From assembly GCA_005239725.1 (NCBI GenBank), contig SBBM01000038.1, positions 1 through 59,360 on the forward strand: 59,360 nt of DNA, in the 5' to 3' direction. Below the pieces are notes generated by a model. The model was not told the DNA's origin and ran no database searches. It was given only the letters and a program-made list of their open reading frames with translations. Both the position numbers and the translations under genes were made by a program. Numbering within the stretch: the stretch's first letter is position 1; every line of letters starts with the position of its first letter. Origin of the DNA: Planctomycetales bacterium. Its GTDB lineage: Bacteria; Omnitrophota; Gorgyraeia; Gygaellales; Profunditerraquicolaceae. Positions 9,035-18,399 of this stretch are shown in pieces.

Positions 9035-10000
9035 TCAAATGCTTAATCCCTGTTCGGCAATGAATAGGCCCCCATATTCTATGCACATCTCTCTTCCGGA
9101 CGGCGCTAGGTTGATCACTTTTTTTTTGAGCTCGGCATAATTATCGCGCGCTTCCTGCAATGCCTTTTTAACATCATCTCTGAAACCTATACCATAGTAT
9201 CTTCCAAATTCTACTATTCCGCCGCCATCTTCGTGATACACAAGAGGCAACCCGCATTGCGCTCCCTCGATATGATGCATACCGCAAGGCTCCCATAAAG
9301 AAGCGGTCAAATATATATGGCTGGCACGTAGTAGATCCGCTAACTTTTTTCCATATACAGGAGGATATGTCTTTGCAGAGCGCCAATGGATTTCTTTCGG
9401 CCAATGTCCGACTACCGTCAGGGAAAACCCCGCCAATTCGCCAGCGGCAATCATCCTGTCGACTTCCTGATAAACCTTGAACCCTTTCATCCAATTATCT
9501 GACCAATGATGTGTAATGATGCCAAAATTGCTACCTCCGATACCGCTACAATTTATTTTAGGGCAAAAAATCTTATCATCCGCGCCATTACGTATTACTT
9601 TGTGCGGCCGATTAGGGTCGAACCAACGGCTGACAAAGTAATCTTTTAACCAGTCCGAAATAAATACCGTAAAATCGGCAACCTCATTTGCCCGGCAAAG
9701 ACGACCATCCACAAAGTCCGTACCTTTACGCTGATCACATTCATTAATACGGTGCACGCACTTAACATTGGGGTGCCGCTGTTTAAATTTGTTTATTTCA
9801 GGTATATCGAACTCAGTTGTATCTGTTGGCCATGATTTAACAATTAGAATATGGGTAACATCAGGTTCTAACCGGTATGTAACTTTACATCCTTTCTTTT
9901 TGATATATAATACAAACTGTTCCACAAACTGATTTCCTCCTCCCCAGGGAGAAAATCTCGGTTTCATATTGATGGCTATTTTTATTCTACTATTATTCAC
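9035..10000 (-). CDS. GT4-like glycosyltransferase with GTG start
   Basis: The product is a GT-B glycosyltransferase with KPRFSPWGGGNQF at the N-terminus and the EX7E motif EPCGMHHIE followed by GAQCGLPLV. The longest frame begins at 10072, but that start overlaps the upstream gene by 80 bases. A GTG at 10000, fused to the upstream stop (GTGAATAA), gives 321 residues starting VNNSRIKIAIN, which fits the family N-terminus better. The conserved pattern of this subfamily (NMKP, HRINECD, EGAQCGLP) is seen in hypothetical capsule transferases. Specificity unknown. Confidence 0.82.
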   Translation of the reverse strand: MNNSRIKIAINMKPRFSPWGGGNQFVEQFVLYIKKKGCKVTYRLEPDVTHILIVKSWPTDTTEFDIPEINKFKQRHPNVKCVHRINECDQRKGTDFVDGRLCRANEVADFTVFISDWLKDYFVSRWFDPNRPHKVIRNGADDKIFCPKINCSGIGGSNFGIITHHWSDNWMKGFKVYQEVDRMIAAGELAGFSLTVVGHWPKEIHWRSAKTYPPVYGKKLADLLRASHIYLTASLWEPCGMHHIEGAQCGLPLVYHEDGGGIVEFGRYYGIGFRDDVKKALQEARDNYAELKKKVINLAPSGREMCIEYGGLFIAEQGLSI

Positions 10001-11087
10001 TGAGAACTTCTTTGTAAAGAGACACGTATTTCCCCGCAATGATATCCCAATCGTAATCTTTGACGGTTTCAAGTCCGTTTTTTATTAGGACATTTTTTAA
10101 ATCGTTATCATGAATAATTTCCTCGACACATCTAACCAGGCTATCAATGTCATCCACGCCGGCAAGAAACCCGTTCTCCCCATGCCTAATTAAGTCCGGG
10201 GCCATTCCGACAGAAGTTGAAACCAAGGGAACCCCTGAGGCCATGGATTCCATAATCGCTTCCGGCCCACCTTCTTCGCGTGAAGAAACAAGATATAAAT
10301 CAAGGCAATTATAAAAATCGGGCATCTTGGCATAATTATTAACGAATCGATATGTATACGGGATGCCGGCTATGTCGAGATTTTTTTTAATGTAGCCCCG
10401 GGCAGGGCCTGTTAACAAGCAATGTATTTTCAGTCTCTGGGATAAGCGCTTTACAACTGCGATAAAAATATCCGGGCCTTTAAGTAGTTTCGGCTCCAAA
10501 CCCTCATTCCAACCGTTCCCGTCCTTCTGGAATGAACCTATACAAATCGCATCTTCCGGTATACCAAAACTATTACGCAATTTTTTTCTTTTATCTTCCG
10601 GAAAAGGCACAAAAAGCTTCGCCTCTACTCCAATAGGGATAAACGCTATTTTCTCTTCCGGGATGCCCCAGGAAATCAACCTGTTTCTCATTATGGAATT
10701 TGCTGCAATAATACGATTGACCCTGTCAACCGAATCTATGAGTTTATTTATACTATTATCCATTTCCGCGCTAATGCCGAAATTGCCGTGAAAAATAGTC
10801 ACGATTATTCTATTAAAAGAATGCACGAAATTATCTATACTGCCGGCGAAAGTATGAAGAGACCCGAAATGAATAAGCCAATTAACAAAAAACTTCGGCG
10901 AAGTGTCGATGCGAAAATCCAGATTTCGAATACGGGCACCCCGGGAAATATATCCACCGATTCTTTTAATCACCCAATCAGCGCCTTCAACAATATGTAC
11001 AATACCTTTTGTTTTCCTGCGTTTCCCCCCGGATAACTTCCAGGTTAAAAAACTAAATATTTTTATCAGGTAACTTAATAAATACAT
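9993..11087 (-). CDS. GT4 family glycosyltransferase
   Basis: This 364-residue protein has a GT-B fold with TIFHGNFG in the N-terminal domain and IPIGVEAKLF at the interdomain hinge. The EX7E motif EGGPEAIME is followed by SMASGVPLVSTSVG. The N-terminal 15 residues (YLLSYLIKIFSFLTW) are hydrophobic and may anchor it to the membrane. It directly precedes a second GT4 gene by a start-stop overlap and follows a methyltransferase gene by six bases. The sugar is not predictable. Confidence 0.9.
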   Translation of the reverse strand: MYLLSYLIKIFSFLTWKLSGGKRRKTKGIVHIVEGADWVIKRIGGYISRGARIRNLDFRIDTSPKFFVNWLIHFGSLHTFAGSIDNFVHSFNRIIVTIFHGNFGISAEMDNSINKLIDSVDRVNRIIAANSIMRNRLISWGIPEEKIAFIPIGVEAKLFVPFPEDKRKKLRNSFGIPEDAICIGSFQKDGNGWNEGLEPKLLKGPDIFIAVVKRLSQRLKIHCLLTGPARGYIKKNLDIAGIPYTYRFVNNYAKMPDFYNCLDLYLVSSREEGGPEAIMESMASGVPLVSTSVGMAPDLIRHGENGFLAGVDDIDSLVRCVEEIIHDNDLKNVLIKNGLETVKDYDWDIIAGKYVSLYKEVLSE

Positions 11088-11093
11088 CTTTTT

Positions 11094-11744
11094 TCAAAAT
11101 TTTGTTGCAATAACGGAATAGCCCGTAGTTATAAGGGAATTGACTCCTGTAAATCTTTTATCCGCATATTTCGACAGAAACCTAAAAACATGATATAGTT
11201 TATAGGTAACTCTGGGCAAAAATTTATTCACATTAAGAGTATTTTTAATAACGACATGAAATAGGTCAAAAATAACAGCAAATATTCCACCCATAGACGT
11301 GATGAAAAACTGCTTAAAACCCGCATTTACTAATTCTATTTTAAGCTTTGCCTCTGTCCACCGCTGGTAATCATCAGGGTCGCCATGTATGGCATACAAA
11401 AACGGCATGGTCATAATTAGTTTTCCTCCCGGCTTTAATATCCGGGATATTTCTAAAAACGCCGCTTCCGGCCTTTCCAGATGCTCAAGAATTTCGCAGA
11501 AAATTACGGTGTCGAAGGCATTGTCTGCAAAAGGCATCTTGTATACGCTACATGCGTAATCAGGCGAAGTCGTTAGATCTATATTTAAATACTCCCAGGA
11601 TTCTATAGAATGAAGCGGGGGCCGGAAAAACCCCCTCTTGTTATCTTTTTTCCCGCCGATATCAAGAACTCTCCCGCTCATAAACTTCTTGCTCGCATTA
11701 AGAAAATCGTCGATATAATATCTGCGCAAAGTTAATGTAATCAT
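11094..11744 (-). CDS. class I SAM-dependent methyltransferase
   Basis: The 216 residues show a Methyltransf_11 layout: VLDIGGKKDN near 27-35, LNIDLTTSPD near 64, FCEILEHLERPEAAF near 92 and ILKPGGKLIMTMPF. Motif I is GGKKDN instead of GCGTG, a form shared by a known subset of glycan-cluster methyltransferases. The C-terminal part is hydrophobic and aromatic, possibly membrane-associated. It sits between a B12 radical SAM gene and a GT4 gene. The sugar substrate is not known. Confidence 0.82.
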   Translation of the reverse strand: MITLTLRRYYIDDFLNASKKFMSGRVLDIGGKKDNKRGFFRPPLHSIESWEYLNIDLTTSPDYACSVYKMPFADNAFDTVIFCEILEHLERPEAAFLEISRILKPGGKLIMTMPFLYAIHGDPDDYQRWTEAKLKIELVNAGFKQFFITSMGGIFAVIFDLFHVVIKNTLNVNKFLPRVTYKLYHVFRFLSKYADKRFTGVNSLITTGYSVIATKF

Positions 11745-11755
11745 AAATTCGGCCC

Positions 11756-13252
11756 TTAACTAAAAACCGGTATCCTTTTAACGATATACCGATAATACCA
11801 ATCCAGAATCCTGAACTCGAGCGTAAACTTGTAGAAAACATATTTCAAACGCAATTTAGACAAAATAGCCATAAATAAAAAAATTATACCTTTAGCCGGA
11901 TTCTTGCGTATTCTTTTCCAAATATAGCTATAGGTATTTGTGGCCAATTGAACGCTTGTCCAGATATATTGGTTAAAATACATTTTCTTTATCCAGGGAG
12001 GATGCGCCCCTCCCAAAATTTCGGCTTTTGCCCATTCCTCCAGGGAAGCCGGCATCTTCAGGTTGTAATCCCTTACACACATATCATACAATTCCCCTCC
12101 CGGATAGGGCCTAAAATTAGCCGGTCCGTTAATAGCGGCGCGCGGTTCAATGCGCAGGATATCCCTGATTAATTTCAATGTCTGCATCTGCTCTTTTTTG
12201 GTTTCCGTGGGAATCCCAATCATGAAAGAAACAACCGGCAAAATATTAAACTTTTTTATGCGCCTTACAAAATTTAAGATATCCTCAACCGTACAGCCTT
12301 TTTTTAATAAATTGAGCACCCTGGGAGAACCCGATTCTCCTCCGATGCTAAGCTTATTGCATCCTGAATCAGCTAAAAGTTTAAGGTACGTATCGTCAAT
12401 ATACGTTTCCCGCAAGTATTCCGCCCGGGGATTAGCAAGCCAGGTAATCTTTATATTCCTATCTAAAATACCTTGGGCAATTTCTTTAACCTGGGTTCTG
12501 CTTGACATAAAAACCTCATCCCTGAAACCTATCCGTTTAATCCCATATTCGCGGTAAAGGTGCTGGATCTCGTCCAAAACATTCTTAGATTCTCGATACC
12601 TTATTTTCTTATTTTTCGATACCACATTTATACAGAAGGCGCAATTATAAGGACATCCTCGGCTTGTCTGGACTCTTATGATTGTGCGTTTTATGACATC
12701 CATCACTTCCTTCTTAACAAAAGACCAATCTATAAAAGGCAGGCTATTCATATCTATAAAATTCCTGTCCGGAGTAGTAACTATATTGCCGTCTTCCCTA
12801 AAACTTATCCCTCGTATCTTATGCAAATCAATAATGCCCGATTCATAGCACCTAACAATTTCAAGCATCGTTTCTTCGCCTTCGCCCCTGACAACAATAT
12901 CCGCAAGCCGGCTTTTTGCGGTCTGTTCAGGAAAGAGCGTAGCATGCGGACCTCCCCATATAATTTTCATCCGCGCATTTATTTTTTTTAGCCTCTCTAA
13001 CTCCGGGAACAAGTATTTTATATGTACGCTCATCGCGTAAACACCGAGTAAATCCGCGTCCCTTGCTTCATTGCTAAGCATCTCCTGATAACCCGGTTCC
13101 ACCGAACAATCAATCAAAGTAACATTATATCCACTCTTTTTAAGCACTGTCGCTATATACAATAGACCGGTCGGAGTATTATAAATACCTATCCCTCCCC
13201 CGGGAGGATAGATGAGCAATATTTTTATTTTATCTTTAATCAAACTGGCCAT
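11756..13252 (-). CDS. B12-binding radical SAM protein
   Basis: An N-terminal cobalamin-binding Rossmann domain (ILLIYPPGG; WGGPHATLFP; RGEGEET) is followed by a radical SAM barrel with the 4Fe-4S motif CPYNCAFC, cysteines near 200, 204 and 207. The frame opens at 13273, but an ATG at 13252 is preceded by GAGGA at good spacing and avoids overlapping the GT2 gene, giving 498 residues. Such enzymes methylate unactivated carbons or phosphinate carbons, or do other radical chemistry, using methylcobalamin and SAM. The substrate here is probably a sugar or lipid carrier intermediate, by context only. Confidence 0.85.
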   Translation of the reverse strand: MASLIKDKIKILLIYPPGGGIGIYNTPTGLLYIATVLKKSGYNVTLIDCSVEPGYQEMLSNEARDADLLGVYAMSVHIKYLFPELERLKKINARMKIIWGGPHATLFPEQTAKSRLADIVVRGEGEETMLEIVRCYESGIIDLHKIRGISFREDGNIVTTPDRNFIDMNSLPFIDWSFVKKEVMDVIKRTIIRVQTSRGCPYNCAFCINVVSKNKKIRYRESKNVLDEIQHLYREYGIKRIGFRDEVFMSSRTQVKEIAQGILDRNIKITWLANPRAEYLRETYIDDTYLKLLADSGCNKLSIGGESGSPRVLNLLKKGCTVEDILNFVRRIKKFNILPVVSFMIGIPTETKKEQMQTLKLIRDILRIEPRAAINGPANFRPYPGGELYDMCVRDYNLKMPASLEEWAKAEILGGAHPPWIKKMYFNQYIWTSVQLATNTYSYIWKRIRKNPAKGIIFLFMAILSKLRLKYVFYKFTLEFRILDWYYRYIVKRIPVFS

Positions 13253-13259
13253 ATAATCC

Positions 13260-14072
13260 TCAAACCTGCCCATCTATAATTCTGCGGCAAATATTAATCC
13301 ACCTTATTTTTTCCCTGCGCGCGATGTATTTTATAATATATCTTGAGACTGAAAAGATTTTGAGAAACCATCTATTTTTGTGCTTGGCTAAACCGCCAGT
13401 GCTACCCCTGCCGAAATGCGAAGCGATTAATTTACCGTTATCCGTATAATATTCCATACAAATTACATCCCGGAAAGGGCCATTCTTAAAATCACGAGTG
13501 CATTTTGCATCGAGTATTTTTCCGGCATACCCGGCATTTGTGAATTTCGGTCTCCACTCCCAGCAAGTATCCTTTCCATTTGTAATATCGCCGGGCCGGC
13601 AAGATATATCGAGCGACTTATATGATTGCGTATCAAAAATAACAAAAAACTGAAATGGAAAATCCGCAGGTTTATTTGCACTTCTAGATTTGCTTAAAGG
13701 CGAACCGGCTATCTTTACATTGCCGGAAATCATGCCAACCATATAGTCATCCCAGCCTTTTAATAAGGGAGTGCTGTCGCTGTCGAGTATAACAGTATAT
13801 TTAGCGCGGGATTCGCCGATTAAGAAATCCAGCGCCTCGGCGTGAGCCCAGGAACCGCTTTTGTCAGTTTTCCTGTAAAAAACTTTAACAAAATCATATC
13901 TTCTCTGTAAGGCATTTAATTTTTTTAGGTTCCGGGCATCCGAACCGTTATCATTAATCAAAACCTGACATTTCCGCCTGGTTAATTTATCAATTGCATA
14001 TAAGCTTAACTCGATAAAATTAGAGGTATTGAAATTGGTAATAACTATACAGAGTTCAGTTGTATTAATCAT
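13260..14072 (-). CDS. GT2-like glycosyltransferase
   Basis: This 270-residue GT-A protein starts CIVITNFNTSNFIELS and has the acidic motif DSDS at 97-100. A CWEWRPKFTNAGYAG region lies around 168-182. It ends with the basic, aromatic tail common in membrane-associated transferases. It is coupled to the ABC transporter gene by an ATGA overlap. The NDNGS motif at 40-44 in place of the usual DDGS is a small deviation. Donor and acceptor are unknown. Confidence 0.8.
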   Translation of the reverse strand: MINTTELCIVITNFNTSNFIELSLYAIDKLTRRKCQVLINDNGSDARNLKKLNALQRRYDFVKVFYRKTDKSGSWAHAEALDFLIGESRAKYTVILDSDSTPLLKGWDDYMVGMISGNVKIAGSPLSKSRSANKPADFPFQFFVIFDTQSYKSLDISCRPGDITNGKDTCWEWRPKFTNAGYAGKILDAKCTRDFKNGPFRDVICMEYYTDNGKLIASHFGRGSTGGLAKHKNRWFLKIFSVSRYIIKYIARREKIRWINICRRIIDGQV

Positions 14073-15931
14073 ACGCCGTTATCTATCTTAATATTTTTAA
14101 ACTGCAGATTGTATAATAGCCGGTAAGTCGGAGACTTTCCTAGAAGCTCCTGGTGTGTCCCTATCCCTTCAACCGCCCCGTTCCGCAAAACAACGATCTT
14201 ATGCGCGTGAAGAATCGTAGATAGCCTATGGGCAATCACAATAGCTGTGGCATTTTCCAGTATTTTCTCTATGGCAGACTGAACCTGCCTCTCTGATTCG
14301 CTGTCAAGCGAACTTGTCGCCTCATCAAGGATTAATATATGAGGATTAGCCACGACTGCCCTGGCGATGGCAATGCGCTGGCATTGCCCTCCGGAAAGGA
14401 GCACGCCCCTTTCCCCAACTACAGTGTCATAGCCGGCCGGTAAACTGGTTATAAAACTATGTATATTGGCTATTTCCGCTGCTTTTAGAACATCCGGATC
14501 CGATAAATATTCCCTTCCGTAACGGATATTATTCCGGATCGTATCATTAAAAAGAATGCTTTGCTGGGGTACGACCCCGAAAATCCTACGGTAGCTGTCT
14601 TGTCTTATCCGCCTTAAGTCAACTCCATCAATAGAAATCACACCCTCAGTAGGGTCATAAAACCTCAGGATTAAATCCACCAAGGTGGATTTCCCGGCGC
14701 CGCTCGGGCCGACAATAGCGACAATCTCTCCCTTTCTTACCTCAAAAGAAACACTATCCAGGACCGGGCCATTCCCATAGGAAAAAGATGCATTGTCTAA
14801 CAACAGACTATCTTTAAAATCACTCTTGTCCTCTTTTCCGTCTACAACCTTCGGCTTAAGCCGTAGTAATTCGTCAATCCTGGCGTATGACGCCAATAGC
14901 GCCTGTATCCACGACACATTAACGGCAAGTTTGTTTATGGGATTTATCAGAAGCTGGCCGACAAAAATAAACATGGCAAAACCCTCTACCGTAAGGTTCC
15001 CGTGCATTAATTGCTGAGCGGCGATAAGGACAATGCCGACCATGGCAAAGGCGTCCAAAATAGACCGCGTCGGCTCCTGAAGGTTTTTAACCTTACCTGC
15101 TTTCAGTTCGGCACCAACTACCCCGTCAATCCCTTTTTCCAGCTTTTTGATCTCATACTTCTCGCCCCCGAATGATTTTATCACTCTTACAGAAGTAAAA
15201 ACTTCATGGAGCATATTTGAAAACTCCGCGGCCTTATCAAGCAGCATGCGGGTGGTACTGCTTAATGGCCGTTTAATAAGCTCCGTCAGGCCGAACTGCG
15301 CCAAAATCAGCCCGAATGCAACAAAAGTCAATACGACATTGGTGCTGAATAAATAAGTGCTGTATATTATTATCAGGATACTATGGTAAAACAGACTCCG
15401 CACTAACGGCCCCACGCCATTAGCCGTATTTTTGGCATCTTGCATGATACGCGACATCAAATCACCGGTCTTTTGATGATTAAAAAATACCATATTCAAA
15501 GAAAGGATGTGATGGGCTATATCCATTTGTATTAATTTTATGGCGCGGGTCTCAATGGAAAGCGACAAAAGGAATCCTGCGTAATTAATAATAGAGGAAA
15601 GGGCTACTAACAGCATATAAATGACGGTCAGGATAAGCAGGGAATTCCATTTATCATGCGAAAATGAGGAGATAACCCCCATTACCCGGCCACCAATGTG
15701 GTTAAGGTCAAGTGAACCTGCCATCGATTGGGTGCCTGCAACATCATGCTGGCCTACAACAATATTCATTATTCCCGCCAATACTACCGGCTGGCTTGCT
15801 GCAATAAAATTTGCCACAAGAGTAACGGGAATAAGTAAAATTATTAGCCGGCGCAAGGGCCAGGCATACGTCTTTACAAGATACCCGAAAGAAACCTTAT
15901 TCTTAACTTTTCCGTTCATATGATTGCTCAT
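14069..15931 (-). CDS. MsbA-like ABC exporter (fused permease and ATPase)
   Basis: At 620 residues this is a half-transporter that would act as a homodimer. Six membrane segments span about 25-345. The ATPase domain has Walker A GPSGAGKST at 408-416, signature LSGGQCQR at 512-519 and Walker B ILILDEATSSLD at 532-543. The family flips lipid-linked glycans or lipid A (MsbA, PglK, WlaB). Between glycosyltransferases it is the natural candidate to flip the lipid-linked oligosaccharide to the periplasm. Its start is ATGA-coupled to a decayed methyltransferase gene. No Wzx or Wzm/Wzt homologue was found in the window. Confidence 0.92.
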   Translation of the reverse strand: MSNHMNGKVKNKVSFGYLVKTYAWPLRRLIILLIPVTLVANFIAASQPVVLAGIMNIVVGQHDVAGTQSMAGSLDLNHIGGRVMGVISSFSHDKWNSLLILTVIYMLLVALSSIINYAGFLLSLSIETRAIKLIQMDIAHHILSLNMVFFNHQKTGDLMSRIMQDAKNTANGVGPLVRSLFYHSILIIIYSTYLFSTNVVLTFVAFGLILAQFGLTELIKRPLSSTTRMLLDKAAEFSNMLHEVFTSVRVIKSFGGEKYEIKKLEKGIDGVVGAELKAGKVKNLQEPTRSILDAFAMVGIVLIAAQQLMHGNLTVEGFAMFIFVGQLLINPINKLAVNVSWIQALLASYARIDELLRLKPKVVDGKEDKSDFKDSLLLDNASFSYGNGPVLDSVSFEVRKGEIVAIVGPSGAGKSTLVDLILRFYDPTEGVISIDGVDLRRIRQDSYRRIFGVVPQQSILFNDTIRNNIRYGREYLSDPDVLKAAEIANIHSFITSLPAGYDTVVGERGVLLSGGQCQRIAIARAVVANPHILILDEATSSLDSESERQVQSAIEKILENATAIVIAHRLSTILHAHKIVVLRNGAVEGIGTHQELLGKSPTYRLLYNLQFKNIKIDNGV

Positions 15932-16275
15932 GTTTTTTGCGGATAAGAATCTCCTGATTCATCGGTATAAATAAAATCAAAGGTGTTGTCGCCAAAAGGC
16001 AAAGCTTCAACCTTATGTGTAGTAAATCCCTCGACCGCTATTCCTGTTTCCTTCGCCCTAAGAAGGACAATTTGGTTTGCCTCTTCGTTTGGCTCGACTC
16101 CAGAAACTATGCAATCTTTTTTATGCAATTCGACTGCAAACCCCTTCTTTCGGCAACTTCTTCGCTCCGGCGCATTGACACCCAATATTCCGGATCCCCT
16201 AACCCGACCTGCTTATAGGTGCGCCTCCAATAATCCTTTAAACGGTTTATAATTTTCTTCGGAATAAGCGCTCAT
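15928..16275 (-). pseudogene. Decayed SAM methyltransferase
   Basis: A gene start at 16275 (MSAYSEENYK) is ATGA-coupled to the GT2 gene but hits a stop after 20 codons. The next frame continues with KDYWRRTYKQVGLGDPEYW and SMRRSEEVAERRG, which resembles methyltransferase N-termini. The first frame then resumes with FAVELHKKDCIVSGVEPNEE and LPFGDNTFDFIYTD, matching SAM motifs II to IV. The motif I glycine loop expected between these parts is missing, and the C-terminal third after FDFIYTD is absent. Two frame changes, a lost motif and a truncation show a dead gene. The in-frame tail from 16185 to 15928 (85 residues) may still be translated. Confidence 0.7.
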
Positions 16276-16916
16276 AATTTATTCCGGTTCTTTCTGAACC
16301 CGGGATTCTTATGCATATCAGTCGCAGAGTTTCCATGCTTAACATAGTTATACAAGGGCACGGGAAGATGGTAGATCTTCTCATGTTCAATACGGCTGAA
16401 TAAATCCTTATCCTCAAAAATCCTCTTTTCATGATTGTAGGACCCTATCATCTCCAGATAAGAGGTGCGAAACATAAGCCCGCAGGCAATGCCGTTATCC
16501 TTAAATGATTCTTTGGTTATGATCCGCTCTTCGTTATCGGTTATAAAATAATCGCAGGATGCCCCGACATATTTGGGATTGAATTTAAGAAAATTATAAA
16601 GCATATACAAAAATGCCGGCTGCACATAATCGTCGGAATCTACGCGCACAAAATATTTTCCCCGGGAATTTGCCACCCCTATCTGGGCACTTGCCCCTAT
16701 GCCTAAATTTTTCTTATTCCTTATGACCTTTATTTCCCCTGCCTTTACGAACGTCTCAATGGCCTCAATGGAATCATCAGTGCTGGCATCGTCGACAACA
16801 ATAATCTCATAATACGACTTATTAAGGTCCTGGTTCAATAAAGACCTTATGCACCTGCGTATAAGTTTGCCGTAATTATAATTAACCACTATTACCGAAA
16901 TATCGATAAGCCTCAT
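16272..16916 (-). CDS. GT2 family glycosyltransferase
   Basis: This compact 214-residue GT-A domain opens ISVIVVNYNYGKLI. It has VDDASTDDS at 41-49 and the metal motif DSDD at 93-96. It is shorter than typical GT2 enzymes (250-350) and ends soon after the catalytic domain. The start at 16916 is preceded by AGGAG at good spacing and lies within the tail of the upstream radical SAM gene. The stop overlaps the start of the decayed methyltransferase. Confidence 0.85.
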   Translation of the reverse strand: MRLIDISVIVVNYNYGKLIRRCIRSLLNQDLNKSYYEIIVVDDASTDDSIEAIETFVKAGEIKVIRNKKNLGIGASAQIGVANSRGKYFVRVDSDDYVQPAFLYMLYNFLKFNPKYVGASCDYFITDNEERIITKESFKDNGIACGLMFRTSYLEMIGSYNHEKRIFEDKDLFSRIEHEKIYHLPVPLYNYVKHGNSATDMHKNPGFRKNRNKL

Positions 16917-18399
16917 TCCTCACTCTCCTTTTTTTTAACAACCCTCCATCGCTAATGCCGTCCTTCCTCCGTGAGCCATCGCCGCGGAAAAGGAAAAAAA
17001 GATGCCTCCATGAACTGCCCATAAAAGTAAAAAACAGCGATAAACTCCGGAAAAATACCAATATCCGGAATATCTGGCGCGGCCGCAAATAATAACGCCT
17101 GATAGCCAGCTTCCTCAAATCATTAATCTCATCTTTTGCTAAAGAAGTATGCCGGTAATCAATAGGCACATCGTGCGTTATATGGTTCCATTTATCCCAT
17201 TCATTATTCATTTCAAAATCTTTCTGATAATATTTCCGGAATATGGGGGTACCGGGATAAGGCATAAGGATATTAAACCCTGCCATTGTCGAATCAAGCT
17301 TAATAGCAAAATCAATGGTCTCCAAAATAGTCTGGCGCGTATCTTTGGGGTTGCCGATCATAAATGAATTAAGGTAATCTATCCCTACCTTTTTGCAATT
17401 CATACATGCCCGGTAAATATCTTCTTTTGAAACGTTCTTGCCTAGTTGTTTCAAAACTTCTGTATTTCCGCTTTCTATCCCGAATTGGATAAAAACGCAT
17501 CCCGCCTTTTTCATCATTTTTAATAATTCCACGTCCTGGCAATGGTCGGTGCGCGCGAATATAAACCAGGTAATCTTTATTTTCTCATCGATGATCCTCT
17601 GGCATATAAGGCGCGCCCTCTCCTGGTCAGCCATAAAATTATCATCAAGGATATGCAGGTGCCTTATCCCGTAAGTAGATGTGATATGGCGGATAAGGCC
17701 GAGGAAATAATCCACACTATGCGCCCTCAATTTCCTCCCGGTTACGGCGTTTGCGCAAAAAGTGCACGTTGCCGGGCACCCTCTGGAGGACATAACAAAA
17801 GTGCTATCCTCGCGTATACGGTAAACAACCGAAGGGGCGTATTCCTTTATGGGCAAAAGATGATAAGCCGGATAAGGGATGGCATCCAAATCTTCTATCA
17901 TCTCCCTCGGAGGATTCAATATTGTCTCTCCTGCCTGCCGATAACAGATACCCTTGATGCTGGAAAAATCCGTCCGTTTTTGACTTAAAAATTTCACCAG
18001 TTCAACAGTCGTAAATTCCCCTTCCCCGGAGATTACGAAATCTATTTCAGGAGTTAACTCCAATGATTCCCTGGGAAGGACGGTTACATGTGCTCCGCCC
18101 ACCAATATAGGTATGCCCGCAAAATTGCTTTTTAACTCCCGGGCGATCTTCTGTGCCGAATTAAATGTGGGAGTGACTGCGGTTAAGCCGAACAAATCAG
18201 GTCCGAATGCCTTTATTTCGCTGATCAATTCCGGTAGTGGCGCATTATGCAGGTTAGGGTCAAAAACCTTAACCTCGCACCCCTCCCTCTCCAATGCGGC
18301 CGCCACATAAAGTAGGCCCAAAGGAATAGAGGCGTCCTGCCTGATATTCAGTTTTTTGTAAATCAATAAATACGGAGGATTAATTAGGGCTATTTTCAT
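16882..18399 (-). CDS. B12-binding radical SAM protein
   Basis: The 505-residue product has the cobalamin-binding Rossmann domain (IALINPPYLL; VGGAHVTVLPRE; SGEGEFT) and the 4Fe-4S motif CPATCTFC with cysteines at 208, 212 and 215. GIESGN and MPYPGTP follow, typical of this superfamily. The last 16 residues after DGGLLKK come from a frame that runs over an eight-A tract. One extra A would end the protein at KKKESEE with a stop overlapping the next ATG, so the tail may reflect slippage or a sequence error. A membrane-facing hydrophobic patch lies near residue 455. Confidence 0.85.
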   Translation of the reverse strand: MKIALINPPYLLIYKKLNIRQDASIPLGLLYVAAALEREGCEVKVFDPNLHNAPLPELISEIKAFGPDLFGLTAVTPTFNSAQKIARELKSNFAGIPILVGGAHVTVLPRESLELTPEIDFVISGEGEFTTVELVKFLSQKRTDFSSIKGICYRQAGETILNPPREMIEDLDAIPYPAYHLLPIKEYAPSVVYRIREDSTFVMSSRGCPATCTFCANAVTGRKLRAHSVDYFLGLIRHITSTYGIRHLHILDDNFMADQERARLICQRIIDEKIKITWFIFARTDHCQDVELLKMMKKAGCVFIQFGIESGNTEVLKQLGKNVSKEDIYRACMNCKKVGIDYLNSFMIGNPKDTRQTILETIDFAIKLDSTMAGFNILMPYPGTPIFRKYYQKDFEMNNEWDKWNHITHDVPIDYRHTSLAKDEINDLRKLAIRRYYLRPRQIFRILVFFRSLSLFFTFMGSSWRHLFFLFRGDGSRRKDGISDGGLLKKRRVRNEAYRYFGNSG

